Assembly: GCA_016182605.1 (NCBI GenBank) | Contig: JACPGE010000080.1 | Location: 55,490 to 119,489 of the forward strand | DNA from: Candidatus Hydrogenedentota bacterium | GTDB taxonomy: Bacteria > Hydrogenedentota > Hydrogenedentia > Hydrogenedentales > JAEUWI01 | Reading direction: 5' to 3' | DNA: 64,000 nucleotides | Shown: one piece after another, positions 1-7,315 of the stretch | Numbering within the stretch: the first letter of the stretch is position 1 | Layout: every line of letters begins with the position of its first letter | Translations under genes and position numbers: made by a program | The notes under the pieces: generated by a model | Told to the model about the DNA's origin: nothing | Database searches by the model: none | What the model saw: the letters and a program-made list of their open reading frames with translations, nothing else

Positions 1-858
1 CCGGATCCACACGACGCTTGCGGTGTCGAAGAGCGGCACGGCCAGTGCCAGCAAGGGGGCGGCCACGGCAATCCGGGAGGGTGTAGACTCCACATGGAAG
101 GTCCCGATTACCGCCATGGACGCGAGAAAATACCCATTGAACATGGCCCCGGCGTCGCCCATATAGATCCGGGCCGGGCTCAGGTTGTGGTAGAGGAATC
201 CCGCAACGGCGCCCGCGAACACCATGAGCAGAAGACGCACGAGCTGGTTTTCCTGGCCTGCGGAAGTATGGAGACACAGAAAGAACGAGAAGGCGGCAAT
301 GACCGAAACTCCGCCAGAGAGGCCGTCCATATTGTCGAGAAAGTTCAACGAATTTGTGAGCATCACGATCCAGAATATGGTCACCAGACCGGAGAGCCAC
401 AATTCCTTCAGGATGAACAGTTCGATCCGGATGCCCGACAGCACCAGCACCAGGGCCGCGGCGATCTGTCCTGTCAGTTTTACCCACGGCGTAAGCGCCT
501 TGAGATCGTCCACGATACCCAGCAGGAAAATGAGGAATCCCCCCGCGAGTATCCCGGTCACCTTGATGTTGTGGTCTTCACCGAGCACATAGAGGAAGCG
601 CGCTTCGATATAGTCGAAGCCAAACTGGTTCATGAAGGCGATTACGGCCATGTGAATGAGGATGACGCTGTAGAAGGTCACCACGATCGCCACGCCGCCC
701 ATGAGCGGCATGGGTTCCTTCTGCATCTTGCGCTCGCCAGGATGATCGAGGAAGGAGTAGCGGATGGCCAGCCGGCGCACCACATAAGTCAGGCAGACGG
801 AGATGCCAAAGGAAATGCCCAGGAAGTAGGCGTACATCAGATACTGTTGCTGGAGCAT
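1..858 (-). CDS. MraY/WecA-type polyprenyl-phosphate sugar-1-phosphate transferase (partial)
   Basis: The reading frame runs off the left edge of the window, so only the N-terminal 286 residues are visible. It is a polytopic membrane protein of the MraY/WecA/TagO family, which attaches a sugar-1-phosphate to undecaprenyl phosphate to start a polysaccharide or cell-wall precursor. Family motifs are in order: a PLMGG segment near residue 51, the DD pair in GIVDDLKALTP, the NFLDNMDGLSGG motif and the RIYMGDAGAMF motif. ATG at 858 follows GGAGG by a few bases and lies inside the 3' end of the upstream glycosyltransferase, a 22-bp overlap suggesting translational coupling. The pairing with a GT4 enzyme favours a WecA/TagO role over MraY itself. 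The specific sugar cannot be read from sequence. Confidence 0.88.
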   Translation of the reverse strand, partial: MLQQQYLMYAYFLGISFGISVCLTYVVRRLAIRYSFLDHPGERKMQKEPMPLMGGVAIVVTFYSVILIHMAVIAFMNQFGFDYIEARFLYVLGEDHNIKVTGILAGGFLIFLLGIVDDLKALTPWVKLTGQIAAALVLVLSGIRIELFILKELWLSGLVTIFWIVMLTNSLNFLDNMDGLSGGVSVIAAFSFFLCLHTSAGQENQLVRLLLMVFAGAVAGFLYHNLSPARIYMGDAGAMFNGYFLASMAVIGTFHVESTPSRIAVAAPLLALAVPLFDTASVVWIR

Positions 859-1952
859 GCCTGCGCCTCCTGGTACAACTCGAACTCCTGGCGGGCCACT
901 TTTTCCGCGTGAAACTCGTTGTAGATGCGGGCGCGCGCATAGTGCCCCATCGATTCGCGCATCGGCGCATCCGCCAGCAGCCGGTTCAGCGCCTCCGCCA
1001 GGGCGCCGGCATCGCGCGGCGCCACATTCAGCCCGGTCTTGCCGTCTTGATTGATGAATTCCACACCGGTGCCCAAACGTGTCGCCACCACCGGCTTGCC
1101 GCAGGCGTGGGCCTCCATGATGGAAATGCCAAAGGCTTCGCTGCGCTCGACAGAGGGAAAGGCCACCACGGTGCACGCGTTCAGATGGGCGGACAAATCC
1201 GCATCGGAGAGGGCGCCCGGAAAGGCCACGGAGACACCCAGCTCCCGCGCAAGCGCCTCGCACGCGCCACGCTCGGGGCCATCCCCGGCGATAACCACGG
1301 GCGCGTTGACCATTTTCGCGGCGCGGATGAGGTAAGGCAGCCCCTTGTAGTACCGGTGCATGCCGGAAAAGAGCACAAACGTGCCGCCATAGCGCTGCCG
1401 GCATGCGGACACAAGATTTTCATCGGGATGTTCAAACATTTCGGGCAAGATACCTAAAGGCAGGACGCGGCAGCGGTCTTTCAGGGGGGCCAGGGTCTCC
1501 GACGTGTCCAGATAGGGCGCCGAAGTGGGCACAATCATAGCAGCTTGCCGGAGGAAATGCATTTGAAAGGGACGGTAAAGCCGCATGGCTGCGGCCTGGC
1601 GGACGATATCGCTGTGGTAACGCACGACGAGGACGCCGTTGGGCCGGGCGAGCAGCCAGCCCAACTCCGCGGTGGGATTCGGCACATGCACCACCAGCAC
1701 GTCGGCCTGGGCCCGGCGCAGGTGCCACGGGAAGCTGGGAGAGAAGGGGGCGCTCTGAAAGCGGCCCCATTCGGCCACCTCGGTGACGCGTGTGCCATCG
1801 CGTTCGACGGCCTGCGTGCGGTGGCTGCGGCTGCACACGAGGGCCTCCACATCCGCCCATTGCCGTTGAAAGCGGCACATCAGCGCGATGTGCCGCTCCA
1901 TCCCGCCGCGGATCGGCGGATCGAAGTCCTTGTATACATGTACAATCTTCAC
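837..1952 (-). CDS. GT4-family glycosyltransferase
   Basis: A 371-residue GT-B fold glycosyltransferase of family GT4. The N-terminus starts with KIVHVYKDF and a glycine-rich acceptor-side loop (PPIRGGMERH). The C-terminal nucleotide-sugar motif is present as ERSEAFGISIMEAHACGKPVVA, which carries the family's spaced glutamates. The open frame extends to 2099, but I choose GTG at 1952, where the conserved beta-strand begins; the upstream 49 codons look non-coding. It overlaps the WecA-like gene downstream, so the two probably act in one pathway for an O-antigen-like or exopolysaccharide chain. Donor and acceptor are unknown. Confidence 0.85.
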   Translation of the reverse strand: MKIVHVYKDFDPPIRGGMERHIALMCRFQRQWADVEALVCSRSHRTQAVERDGTRVTEVAEWGRFQSAPFSPSFPWHLRRAQADVLVVHVPNPTAELGWLLARPNGVLVVRYHSDIVRQAAAMRLYRPFQMHFLRQAAMIVPTSAPYLDTSETLAPLKDRCRVLPLGILPEMFEHPDENLVSACRQRYGGTFVLFSGMHRYYKGLPYLIRAAKMVNAPVVIAGDGPERGACEALARELGVSVAFPGALSDADLSAHLNACTVVAFPSVERSEAFGISIMEAHACGKPVVATRLGTGVEFINQDGKTGLNVAPRDAGALAEALNRLLADAPMRESMGHYARARIYNEFHAEKVARQEFELYQEAQACSSNSI

Positions 1953-2152
1953 CCTGACGGGAATCTTTCCATGGTACGTGCCGGCACCGCAGTGCGCACG
2001 GCTGGCCCGGGGCAGTGGGCGCGTATTATAGAGACTGGGCCCGGCTGGATCGAGGTGCGCGGGCCACGCCCGTGGGCCGCGCTTCCGGCAAAGTTGCAAT
2101 CGGCCTGCCGCGCCGTCGTAGCATGTGCCAAGGCAACCCGAGGGGAATCTCG

Positions 2153-3241
2153 ATGGAACTCATGAACCTGTTACGTGTGCCGCAGCGCCGGGTGGCTCCG
2201 GGCAGCATCCCCGGAACCGTACTGGCCGATCCCTGTGCGGCCCGCCCGGAGATCCAGGTCATGGCCTACGATCTGGAGGCTCTGGACGAATTCGATTTGC
2301 TCGAAGCGAAGCAGGCAAGCGCCCACGTTGGCCAAAAGCGCACCGTCTGGATCAATGTTACGGGTCTGGGGGATGCCAACACGATCCGCGAGCTGGGCGA
2401 GGCCTTTGGCATCCACGGACTCGCCTTGGAGGACGTCGTCAACACCTACCAGCGGCCCAAGATCGAAGAATACCGCAACCATCTCTTTGTGGTTTTGCGC
2501 ATGCTCGACACCACCGACGGATCCCAATCCGAGCAAATCAGCTTCTTCCTCGGCGACGGGCACCTCCTGACCTTTCAGGAAAATCCGGACGATTGCTTCG
2601 AATCCATCCGCAAGCGTATCCGCGACAAACACGGACGCATCCGTCACAATGGCCCCGACTATCTCGCCTATTGCCTTATGGATGCCATCATCGACGACTT
2701 CTTTCCGCAAGTGGACGTGCTCGGGGAGCGCCTGGAAGAGCTGGAAGAAGAAGTCTTGCGTTCCCCATCGGTGGAAACGCTCAACGAGATTCACCGCACC
2801 CGGCACGCGCTGCTGGCCATGCGCCGCAATATTTCCTCTACCCGCGAGGTCATGAACGCGCTCCTTCGCGACACGGGCGGCAAGATCGAGGAGAACACGC
2901 GCGTTTATTTGCGCGACTGCTACGACCACGCCATCCAGTTGCTCGACATTATCGAATCCCAGCGCGAAATTGCCGCGGGGCTGCTGGATGTCTATCTTTC
3001 CAGCGTGAACAACCGCATGAACGAGGTCATGAAGGTGCTCACGGTCATTGCCACGCTGTTCATCCCGCTCACCTTTCTTGTGGGTGTCTACGGCATGAAC
3101 TTCGATACGCAGGTGTCCCCCTACAACATGCCGGAACTCGAAAACCCCTACGGCTATCCTGTGCTTCTCGCCATTATGGCCGTGGTCATTGTTGCCGAAC
3201 TGGGCTATTTTTATTATAGGGGCTGGATAGGCCGGCGGTGA
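2153..3241 (+). CDS. corA: CorA-family magnesium/divalent cation transporter
   Basis: A 362-residue CorA/MIT-family channel. The signature YGMNF sits at about residues 313-317, at the end of the first of two C-terminal transmembrane helices. A second helix and a short basic tail (RGWIGRR) follow, while the N-terminal two thirds is the soluble funnel with a long alpha-helical, charged segment. ATG at 2153 has GAGGGG upstream and begins the conserved region; earlier in-frame starts lie in sequence that looks like the upstream leader. It is divergent from the glycosyltransferase on the other strand, with about 200 bp between them, and stands alone. Whether it carries Mg, Co or Zn cannot be told from sequence. 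Confidence 0.92.
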   Translation: MELMNLLRVPQRRVAPGSIPGTVLADPCAARPEIQVMAYDLEALDEFDLLEAKQASAHVGQKRTVWINVTGLGDANTIRELGEAFGIHGLALEDVVNTYQRPKIEEYRNHLFVVLRMLDTTDGSQSEQISFFLGDGHLLTFQENPDDCFESIRKRIRDKHGRIRHNGPDYLAYCLMDAIIDDFFPQVDVLGERLEELEEEVLRSPSVETLNEIHRTRHALLAMRRNISSTREVMNALLRDTGGKIEENTRVYLRDCYDHAIQLLDIIESQREIAAGLLDVYLSSVNNRMNEVMKVLTVIATLFIPLTFLVGVYGMNFDTQVSPYNMPELENPYGYPVLLAIMAVVIVAELGYFYYRGWIGRR

Positions 3242-3403
3242 GTGGAGGCGTACAGGGGACAGCACCGCTTGATCTTGCGTGAGGCGGGGTGTTGGAGGGT
3301 GTGCGGGTCTTGGATGTGCGCGTGAGATGGTGCGCCGGGGGGCCGCAGTACAGCCCCCATGGTGGCGGAATCTTGCCGCCGGGGTGGAGAGCCGTATCGT
3401 TCG
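3242..3403. other. Convergent intergenic spacer with GGGGACAGC motif
   Basis: Short spacer between corA and the convergent hydroxylase gene. It contains GGGGACAGCACC at 3255-3266, one of several GGGGACAGC-type motifs in this window (others near 6237, 6327, 63781 and 63841). No open frame with coding character was seen, and no clear terminator hairpin. Confidence 0.4.
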
Positions 3404-4711
3404 TTATCGTGCGGGCGCGGTTTCTTCCTGGCCAGCGTTGGGGTAGGCCGAGGCATCGCGTCCCTTAAACCCATCGCGCTCGATGTACAGTCCCCCGAGG
3501 CTGAGCACACCAATCGCGGCAATCAGCGTGACCGTGGGGGCGTTGCCTGCCCAGGGCGCCGCGAACCAGGGGCCGCCCTGCGTGAGGAGCGCCAGGGCGA
3601 TAAGGCCGATCCTCAGCGGCTCCGCGATGCGAGCCCAGGGGCGCCCTTCGAGTATGCCGCCGAGGCAGAGCAACGTGAAGAGCACCAGTCCGGCGGGCAG
3701 GGCCTTCTCCGCAAGGGGGAGCTGTTCCTCCGCCGCGCCGAAGCCCACGAAGAGCACCTGCAACAGGACAAAGTGCGCGAGGGCATAGACTGTCAGGCCT
3801 TTGGGGATCCAGGGATTCCATTTCGTGTAACCGGGGCTGCGCACGTTGGGGCCCATGGCGGGCAGTTCCACGCCTTTGGGCATGAACGCGGGCTCGCGGA
3901 ACCACACGCGGATCTTGTCCTTCCAGTCGGGCGCGAGGCGGGTTAGTTTGACGAGGCGCACCCAGTAGTGCGTGTGGGCCCAGAGGGGATTCCAGGTTTT
4001 CACGGGGGAGACCACGCCAAAGATGGGCTCTTCCTCTTCTACCTTGAAGGTGCCGAAGAGGCGATCCCAGATGATGAAGGTGCCGGCGTGGTTCTTGTCG
4101 ATGTACTTCACATCCGCGCCGTGGTGCACGCGGTGGTGGGAGGGGGTGTTCATCACCCACTCCACCGGACCCATCTTCGGCACGAGCCGGGTGTGCACCC
4201 AGAACTGGTAGAGCAGGTTGATCTGGTAACAGATGAACCACATCTCCCAGGGGAATCCGGCGATCGCGAGCGGCAGGTAGAAGACCCAGACGAAGAGGGT
4301 TTCCGTGGCGCTCTGGCGCAGCGCGACCGTGAGGTTCATCTCTTCCGAGCTGTGGTGCACGATGTGGCAGGCCCAGAGAAAATTCAGCGTGTGGCACATG
4401 CGGTGCGCCCAGTAGAAGAGAAAATCGACCAGCACGAAACACACGATCCAGGCCGTTACCGAGGAAGGATCGGTCGTCATCACGTGGGCTGTGTTATAGA
4501 CCAGCATGTAGGCGCCGACGATCGCGGTCTTGACGAAGGCGTCCAGCACGCGGTCCAGGATGCCGCTGTTGATGTCCGTGATGGAATCGTTGATGCGGAA
4601 GAGCTTCTTCCCCTGCAGCCCGGCGGCCACGGCTTCGAGAAAGATGAGCGCGAAGAAATAGGGTATCGCGAAAAGCAGCAGATAGTGGGCCACCTGTTCG
4701 AGCGGGGTCAT
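3404..4711 (-). CDS. Fatty acid hydroxylase / sterol desaturase family protein (copy 2)
   Basis: A 435-residue membrane di-iron oxygenase of the fatty acid hydroxylase superfamily. The histidine-box set is complete: HRMCH, then HIVHH, then HHRVHHGAD, followed by the DRLFGTF motif typical of this superfamily. Several hydrophobic helices flank the boxes, and the C-terminal third adds about four more membrane segments, making it longer than a minimal hydroxylase and closer to alkylglycerol-monooxygenase-like proteins. It starts 4 bp after the stop of a clear paralogue, so the two form an operon produced by tandem duplication. A hydroxylase or desaturase acting on lipids is likely; the substrate is not predictable. 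Confidence 0.85.
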   Translation of the reverse strand: MTPLEQVAHYLLLFAIPYFFALIFLEAVAAGLQGKKLFRINDSITDINSGILDRVLDAFVKTAIVGAYMLVYNTAHVMTTDPSSVTAWIVCFVLVDFLFYWAHRMCHTLNFLWACHIVHHSSEEMNLTVALRQSATETLFVWVFYLPLAIAGFPWEMWFICYQINLLYQFWVHTRLVPKMGPVEWVMNTPSHHRVHHGADVKYIDKNHAGTFIIWDRLFGTFKVEEEEPIFGVVSPVKTWNPLWAHTHYWVRLVKLTRLAPDWKDKIRVWFREPAFMPKGVELPAMGPNVRSPGYTKWNPWIPKGLTVYALAHFVLLQVLFVGFGAAEEQLPLAEKALPAGLVLFTLLCLGGILEGRPWARIAEPLRIGLIALALLTQGGPWFAAPWAGNAPTVTLIAAIGVLSLGGLYIERDGFKGRDASAYPNAGQEETAPAR

Positions 4712-4715
4712 GGCA

Positions 4716-6011
4716 TCAGGCCTCCGCGTGTGCCGCGCCGGCGCCTTCGTCCAGGCCTTCGCGCGCGGGACTCAGCTTGGCGTGGTAGCGGCCAAACCAG
4801 ATCAGGGAAGCCAGAACCGCCGCGCACAGAACCATGTTGAACGCGCCGCCGTTCAGGTCCGGAAAGCCGAAGAAGCCGCCGCCATAGGTGAGCATCGCGC
4901 CGGACATCAAAACGAGGCGCAGGGGCTCCACCCAGCGCGCCCAGGGCTTCAGGTCGAAGATGGCGCCAATGCTCATGAGGCAGAAGATGATCAGCGCGGC
5001 GCTGGTGCACCATTGTGCCCAACCCATAGCGCGTTCGCCGTCGAGCCAGCCGGTGACGAGCAGGAGCACGAAGATGAAATGGAGCAGTGCGTAGATCTTC
5101 AGTCCCAGGGGCGGGGCGGCATTGTATTTCCGGTAGTTTTCGCGGCGCGTTTCGGGGACGGCGTTCGTCTCCAGTCCCCGGGGCTGGAATGCGGGAGCGC
5201 GAAACCACAGCGTGAGTTTGTCCTGCCAGCGCGGCGCGGCCCAGGCCTGCCGGAAAAGCTTTACGAAATAGTGCACCTGTGCCCAGGCGGGGTTCCAGCT
5301 CTTGAGCGGGGTGACGATGCCGTAGTTGGGTTCTTCCTCTTCCTGCTGAAAGGTGCCGAAGAGCCGATCCCACACGATGAGCGTGCCGCCGTGGTTCCGA
5401 TCGATGTACTTCACATCGCTGCCGTGGTGCACGCGGTGGTGGGAGGGGGTGTTGAACACCCATTCCAGCGGGCCCAGCCTGCCGATGATCCGCGTGTGAA
5501 TCCAGAATTGATACAGCGTGTTGAACTGGGAGCACACGAAGTAGACCCCGGGCGGAAAGCCAATAAAAGCCAGCGGGATGTAGAAAGGCCAGAAGAAGAG
5601 CCCCTGAAACACCCCCTGCCGCAGCGCAACCGAGAGGTTGTATTCCTCGCTCTGGTGATGCGCGATGTGCGTCGCCCAACCCAGATTCATCTCGTGGCTC
5701 ATCCGGTGCGCCCAGTAATACATGAAGTCTTTCGCAAGAAAGCAGCCCACCCACACCCCGGCCGTGAGGCCCACGGGATTGAAGGGGTCGGAGGTGCCCA
5801 GTTCGAAGAGGCGCCACGTCTCCCAGACGTACCAGTAGCCCATGAACTCAATTGTGCGGAAAAAGGCCCCGCCGACCATGGAGATCATGCCCATACTCAG
5901 ATCGTTGATGGAATCGTTCAGGCGGTAGACCATGCGGCGTTGAAAGAGGCTCACGCCGAGCTCGATGCCGATGAGGATGAAGAAGACCGGAATGGCGAGA
6001 ATGATGTACAT
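4716..6011 (-). CDS. Fatty acid hydroxylase / sterol desaturase family protein (copy 1)
   Basis: A 431-residue paralogue of the downstream gene with the same architecture. Histidine boxes read HRMSH, HIAHH and HHRVHHGSD, again followed by DRLFGTF. The two proteins can be aligned over their whole length, including the C-terminal membrane region, but have diverged considerably, so the duplication is not recent. I choose ATG at 6011; a TTG four codons upstream (6023) is an alternative lying directly against a GGGAG sequence. This is the first gene of the pair. A promoter is not obvious in the roughly 500-bp gene-free region upstream. Confidence 0.84.
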   Translation of the reverse strand: MYIILAIPVFFILIGIELGVSLFQRRMVYRLNDSINDLSMGMISMVGGAFFRTIEFMGYWYVWETWRLFELGTSDPFNPVGLTAGVWVGCFLAKDFMYYWAHRMSHEMNLGWATHIAHHQSEEYNLSVALRQGVFQGLFFWPFYIPLAFIGFPPGVYFVCSQFNTLYQFWIHTRIIGRLGPLEWVFNTPSHHRVHHGSDVKYIDRNHGGTLIVWDRLFGTFQQEEEEPNYGIVTPLKSWNPAWAQVHYFVKLFRQAWAAPRWQDKLTLWFRAPAFQPRGLETNAVPETRRENYRKYNAAPPLGLKIYALLHFIFVLLLVTGWLDGERAMGWAQWCTSAALIIFCLMSIGAIFDLKPWARWVEPLRLVLMSGAMLTYGGGFFGFPDLNGGAFNMVLCAAVLASLIWFGRYHAKLSPAREGLDEGAGAAHAEA

Positions 6012-6536
6012 CGTGAGGGGCAACTCCCAGTATCAGGCACAGCCGCCGGGGGAATACACTAATCGGCTTAGGGTAAGTCGAACAGAGTATACCCGATTCG
6101 ATCTGGAATTGCGAGCGTCCGTTTTTGGCAAGATGCAGATTGATCAATACATTGGAACCTACATGGGCTGCGGCGAGTGGTGCTTTGCCCGGTGCCATTC
6201 CCAACCGTTACGGAGCTTTCAGGAAATGCCTGGACGCGGGACAGCCCCGGGTTGCGGATGGACACTCGATTATCCGCGAGGGTCACGCAGCCACAGATGG
6301 GTTGGGAGTTTGGTGTTCATTCCCGCGGGACAGCCCCCCATCGGCTAAGCGCCCCGCTCTGGCTGAAGTATCGGAAGTGCAAAGGGGGCTGTCATCTTCG
6401 CGAGTTCCGCGAGCAAAGTGGCTGTCCCCGAACGCCGCCAACTTTTCGTGCGGTATGGACTTCGGATACGACTTTCAATAATTTCTGTCTGATTTCTACC
6501 TGTTTGATGGGAATCAGGCGGGCACTTCGACGCGGA
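6012..6536. other. Gene-free region with GGGACAGCC / GGCTGTCCC motifs
   Basis: No convincing reading frame was seen on either strand; all short frames lack a ribosome site and coding character. The stretch holds several copies of a short motif in both orientations: GGGACAGCCCC near 6238-6248 and 6327-6337, and the complement GGCTGTC near 6387 and 6419. Opposed copies could pair in RNA. The motif recurs near 3255 and at 63781 and 63841, so it is a dispersed short repeat, possibly REP-like. The origin of the stretch is unknown; it may be the remains of decayed genes. Confidence 0.4.
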
Positions 6537-7162
6537 ATGCCTACGCTCGGCGAGCGAAGGCCTACTTGGGAGGCCTATCTGCTAGCCCGGATAAATCACG
6601 GGCTCCAGCCGACGGAGCCATAACTCTCACTCACACTTGTTGTTGCCCAAACCTTGGATCCGGAAATAACAGACAGCCCGTGATTTAGCCTGCCCGGTGA
6701 ACGCCAGCACCATCGTCATGCCGAGCATATTTCACCACGTTCCAAGTGATGCTCGTTGCCAGAAAGCTTTGAAGTGGTGAAATATGCGGGCTAGCACGCT
6801 GCTCGCCGAGCGGCGTGTTTGGGCGGAAGGAGTGGCAGGAAAGTGCGGACGCGCTCGAACAGGAGCTGGCGGAGGCGCGCGTCACCGCGCCGCGGGAGAT
6901 CCCCGCGGATGTGGTCACGATGAATTCCCGGGTGCGCATTCGATCGGTTGATGGTGGAGGAGAGCAGGTGGTGAATCTGGTGTTTCCGCGCGAGTTGCAC
7001 GCGCATGTGTCCAATGTGTGTATTCTCGACCCAATGGGCCTGGCGCTTTTTGGCCGGCGCGCAGGCGATGTGTATTTGGTTCAGGACAAGAGTGGCGAAT
7101 CGGCCTGGCAGGTTGATCAAATCCTGTACCAGCCCGAGGCCGCGGGGGAATTTCAATTGTAG
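6537..7162 (+). pseudogene. rnk: rnk-like GreA/GreB C-terminal domain gene, interrupted by a 205-bp element
   Basis: The intact 3' part (GTG at 6815 onward, 115 codons) matches Rnk, the GreA/GreB-like RNA polymerase-binding regulator. It has VVTMNSRVRI, the LDPMGLALFGRRAGD core and the C-terminal ILYQPEAAGEF signature. It lacks the N-terminal helical hairpin start, and no ribosome site precedes 6815. A mobile element occupies 6586-6790 with a CTAG duplication. Joining 6537-6585 to 6795-7162, which deletes the element and one CTAG, gives one uninterrupted 138-residue frame starting MPTLGERRPTW. E. coli Rnk is 136 residues. The upstream half now stops inside the element after 28 codons. The product is therefore probably lost, unless the C-terminal domain is translated alone from GTG. 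The start at 6537 is inferred; an in-frame ATG at 6507 is an alternative. Confidence 0.8.
6586..6790 (+). mobile_element. 205-bp two-hairpin MITE-like element, copy A
   Basis: Flanked by CTAG at 6582-6585 and again at 6791-6794. The left end CCCGGATAAATCAC and the complement of the right end, CCCGCATATTTCAC, match at 11 of 14 positions, forming imperfect terminal inverted repeats. The left half is a long hairpin whose arms are CCCGGATAAATCACGGGCT (6586) and AGCCCGTGATTTA (6675). A conserved spacer near 6700, GAACGCCAGCACCATCGTCA, separates it from the right hairpin, whose arms are ATATTTCACCAC (6727) and GTGGTGAAATAT (about 6774). It carries no gene of its own, so it must be mobilised in trans. 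This copy interrupts the rnk-like gene. Confidence 0.85.
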
Positions 7163-7315
7163 GTTTCAGGTAGAATAGGGCCCAGACCCACAGGTCCGGC
7201 GGCGCTGCACAGGCGCGGTCTGGGCCTGCGCTCGTTTCTTGCCCCCTCAACTTGATGTTCCCGTGCGCGTGGCGGCCACGATCCTGCCGTGCGCACTTTT
7301 TCAGGAGTTCTTTAC

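Noticed and set aside
94..912. Long plus-strand open frame opposite the WecA-like gene
   Set aside because: It is the shadow of the minus-strand gene in GC-rich sequence; the product has no recognisable motif and an odd charged composition.
6539..6623. The 28-codon frame ending inside the mobile element as a separate small gene
   Set aside because: It reads as the N-terminal remnant of the split rnk-like gene; the last codons are element sequence.
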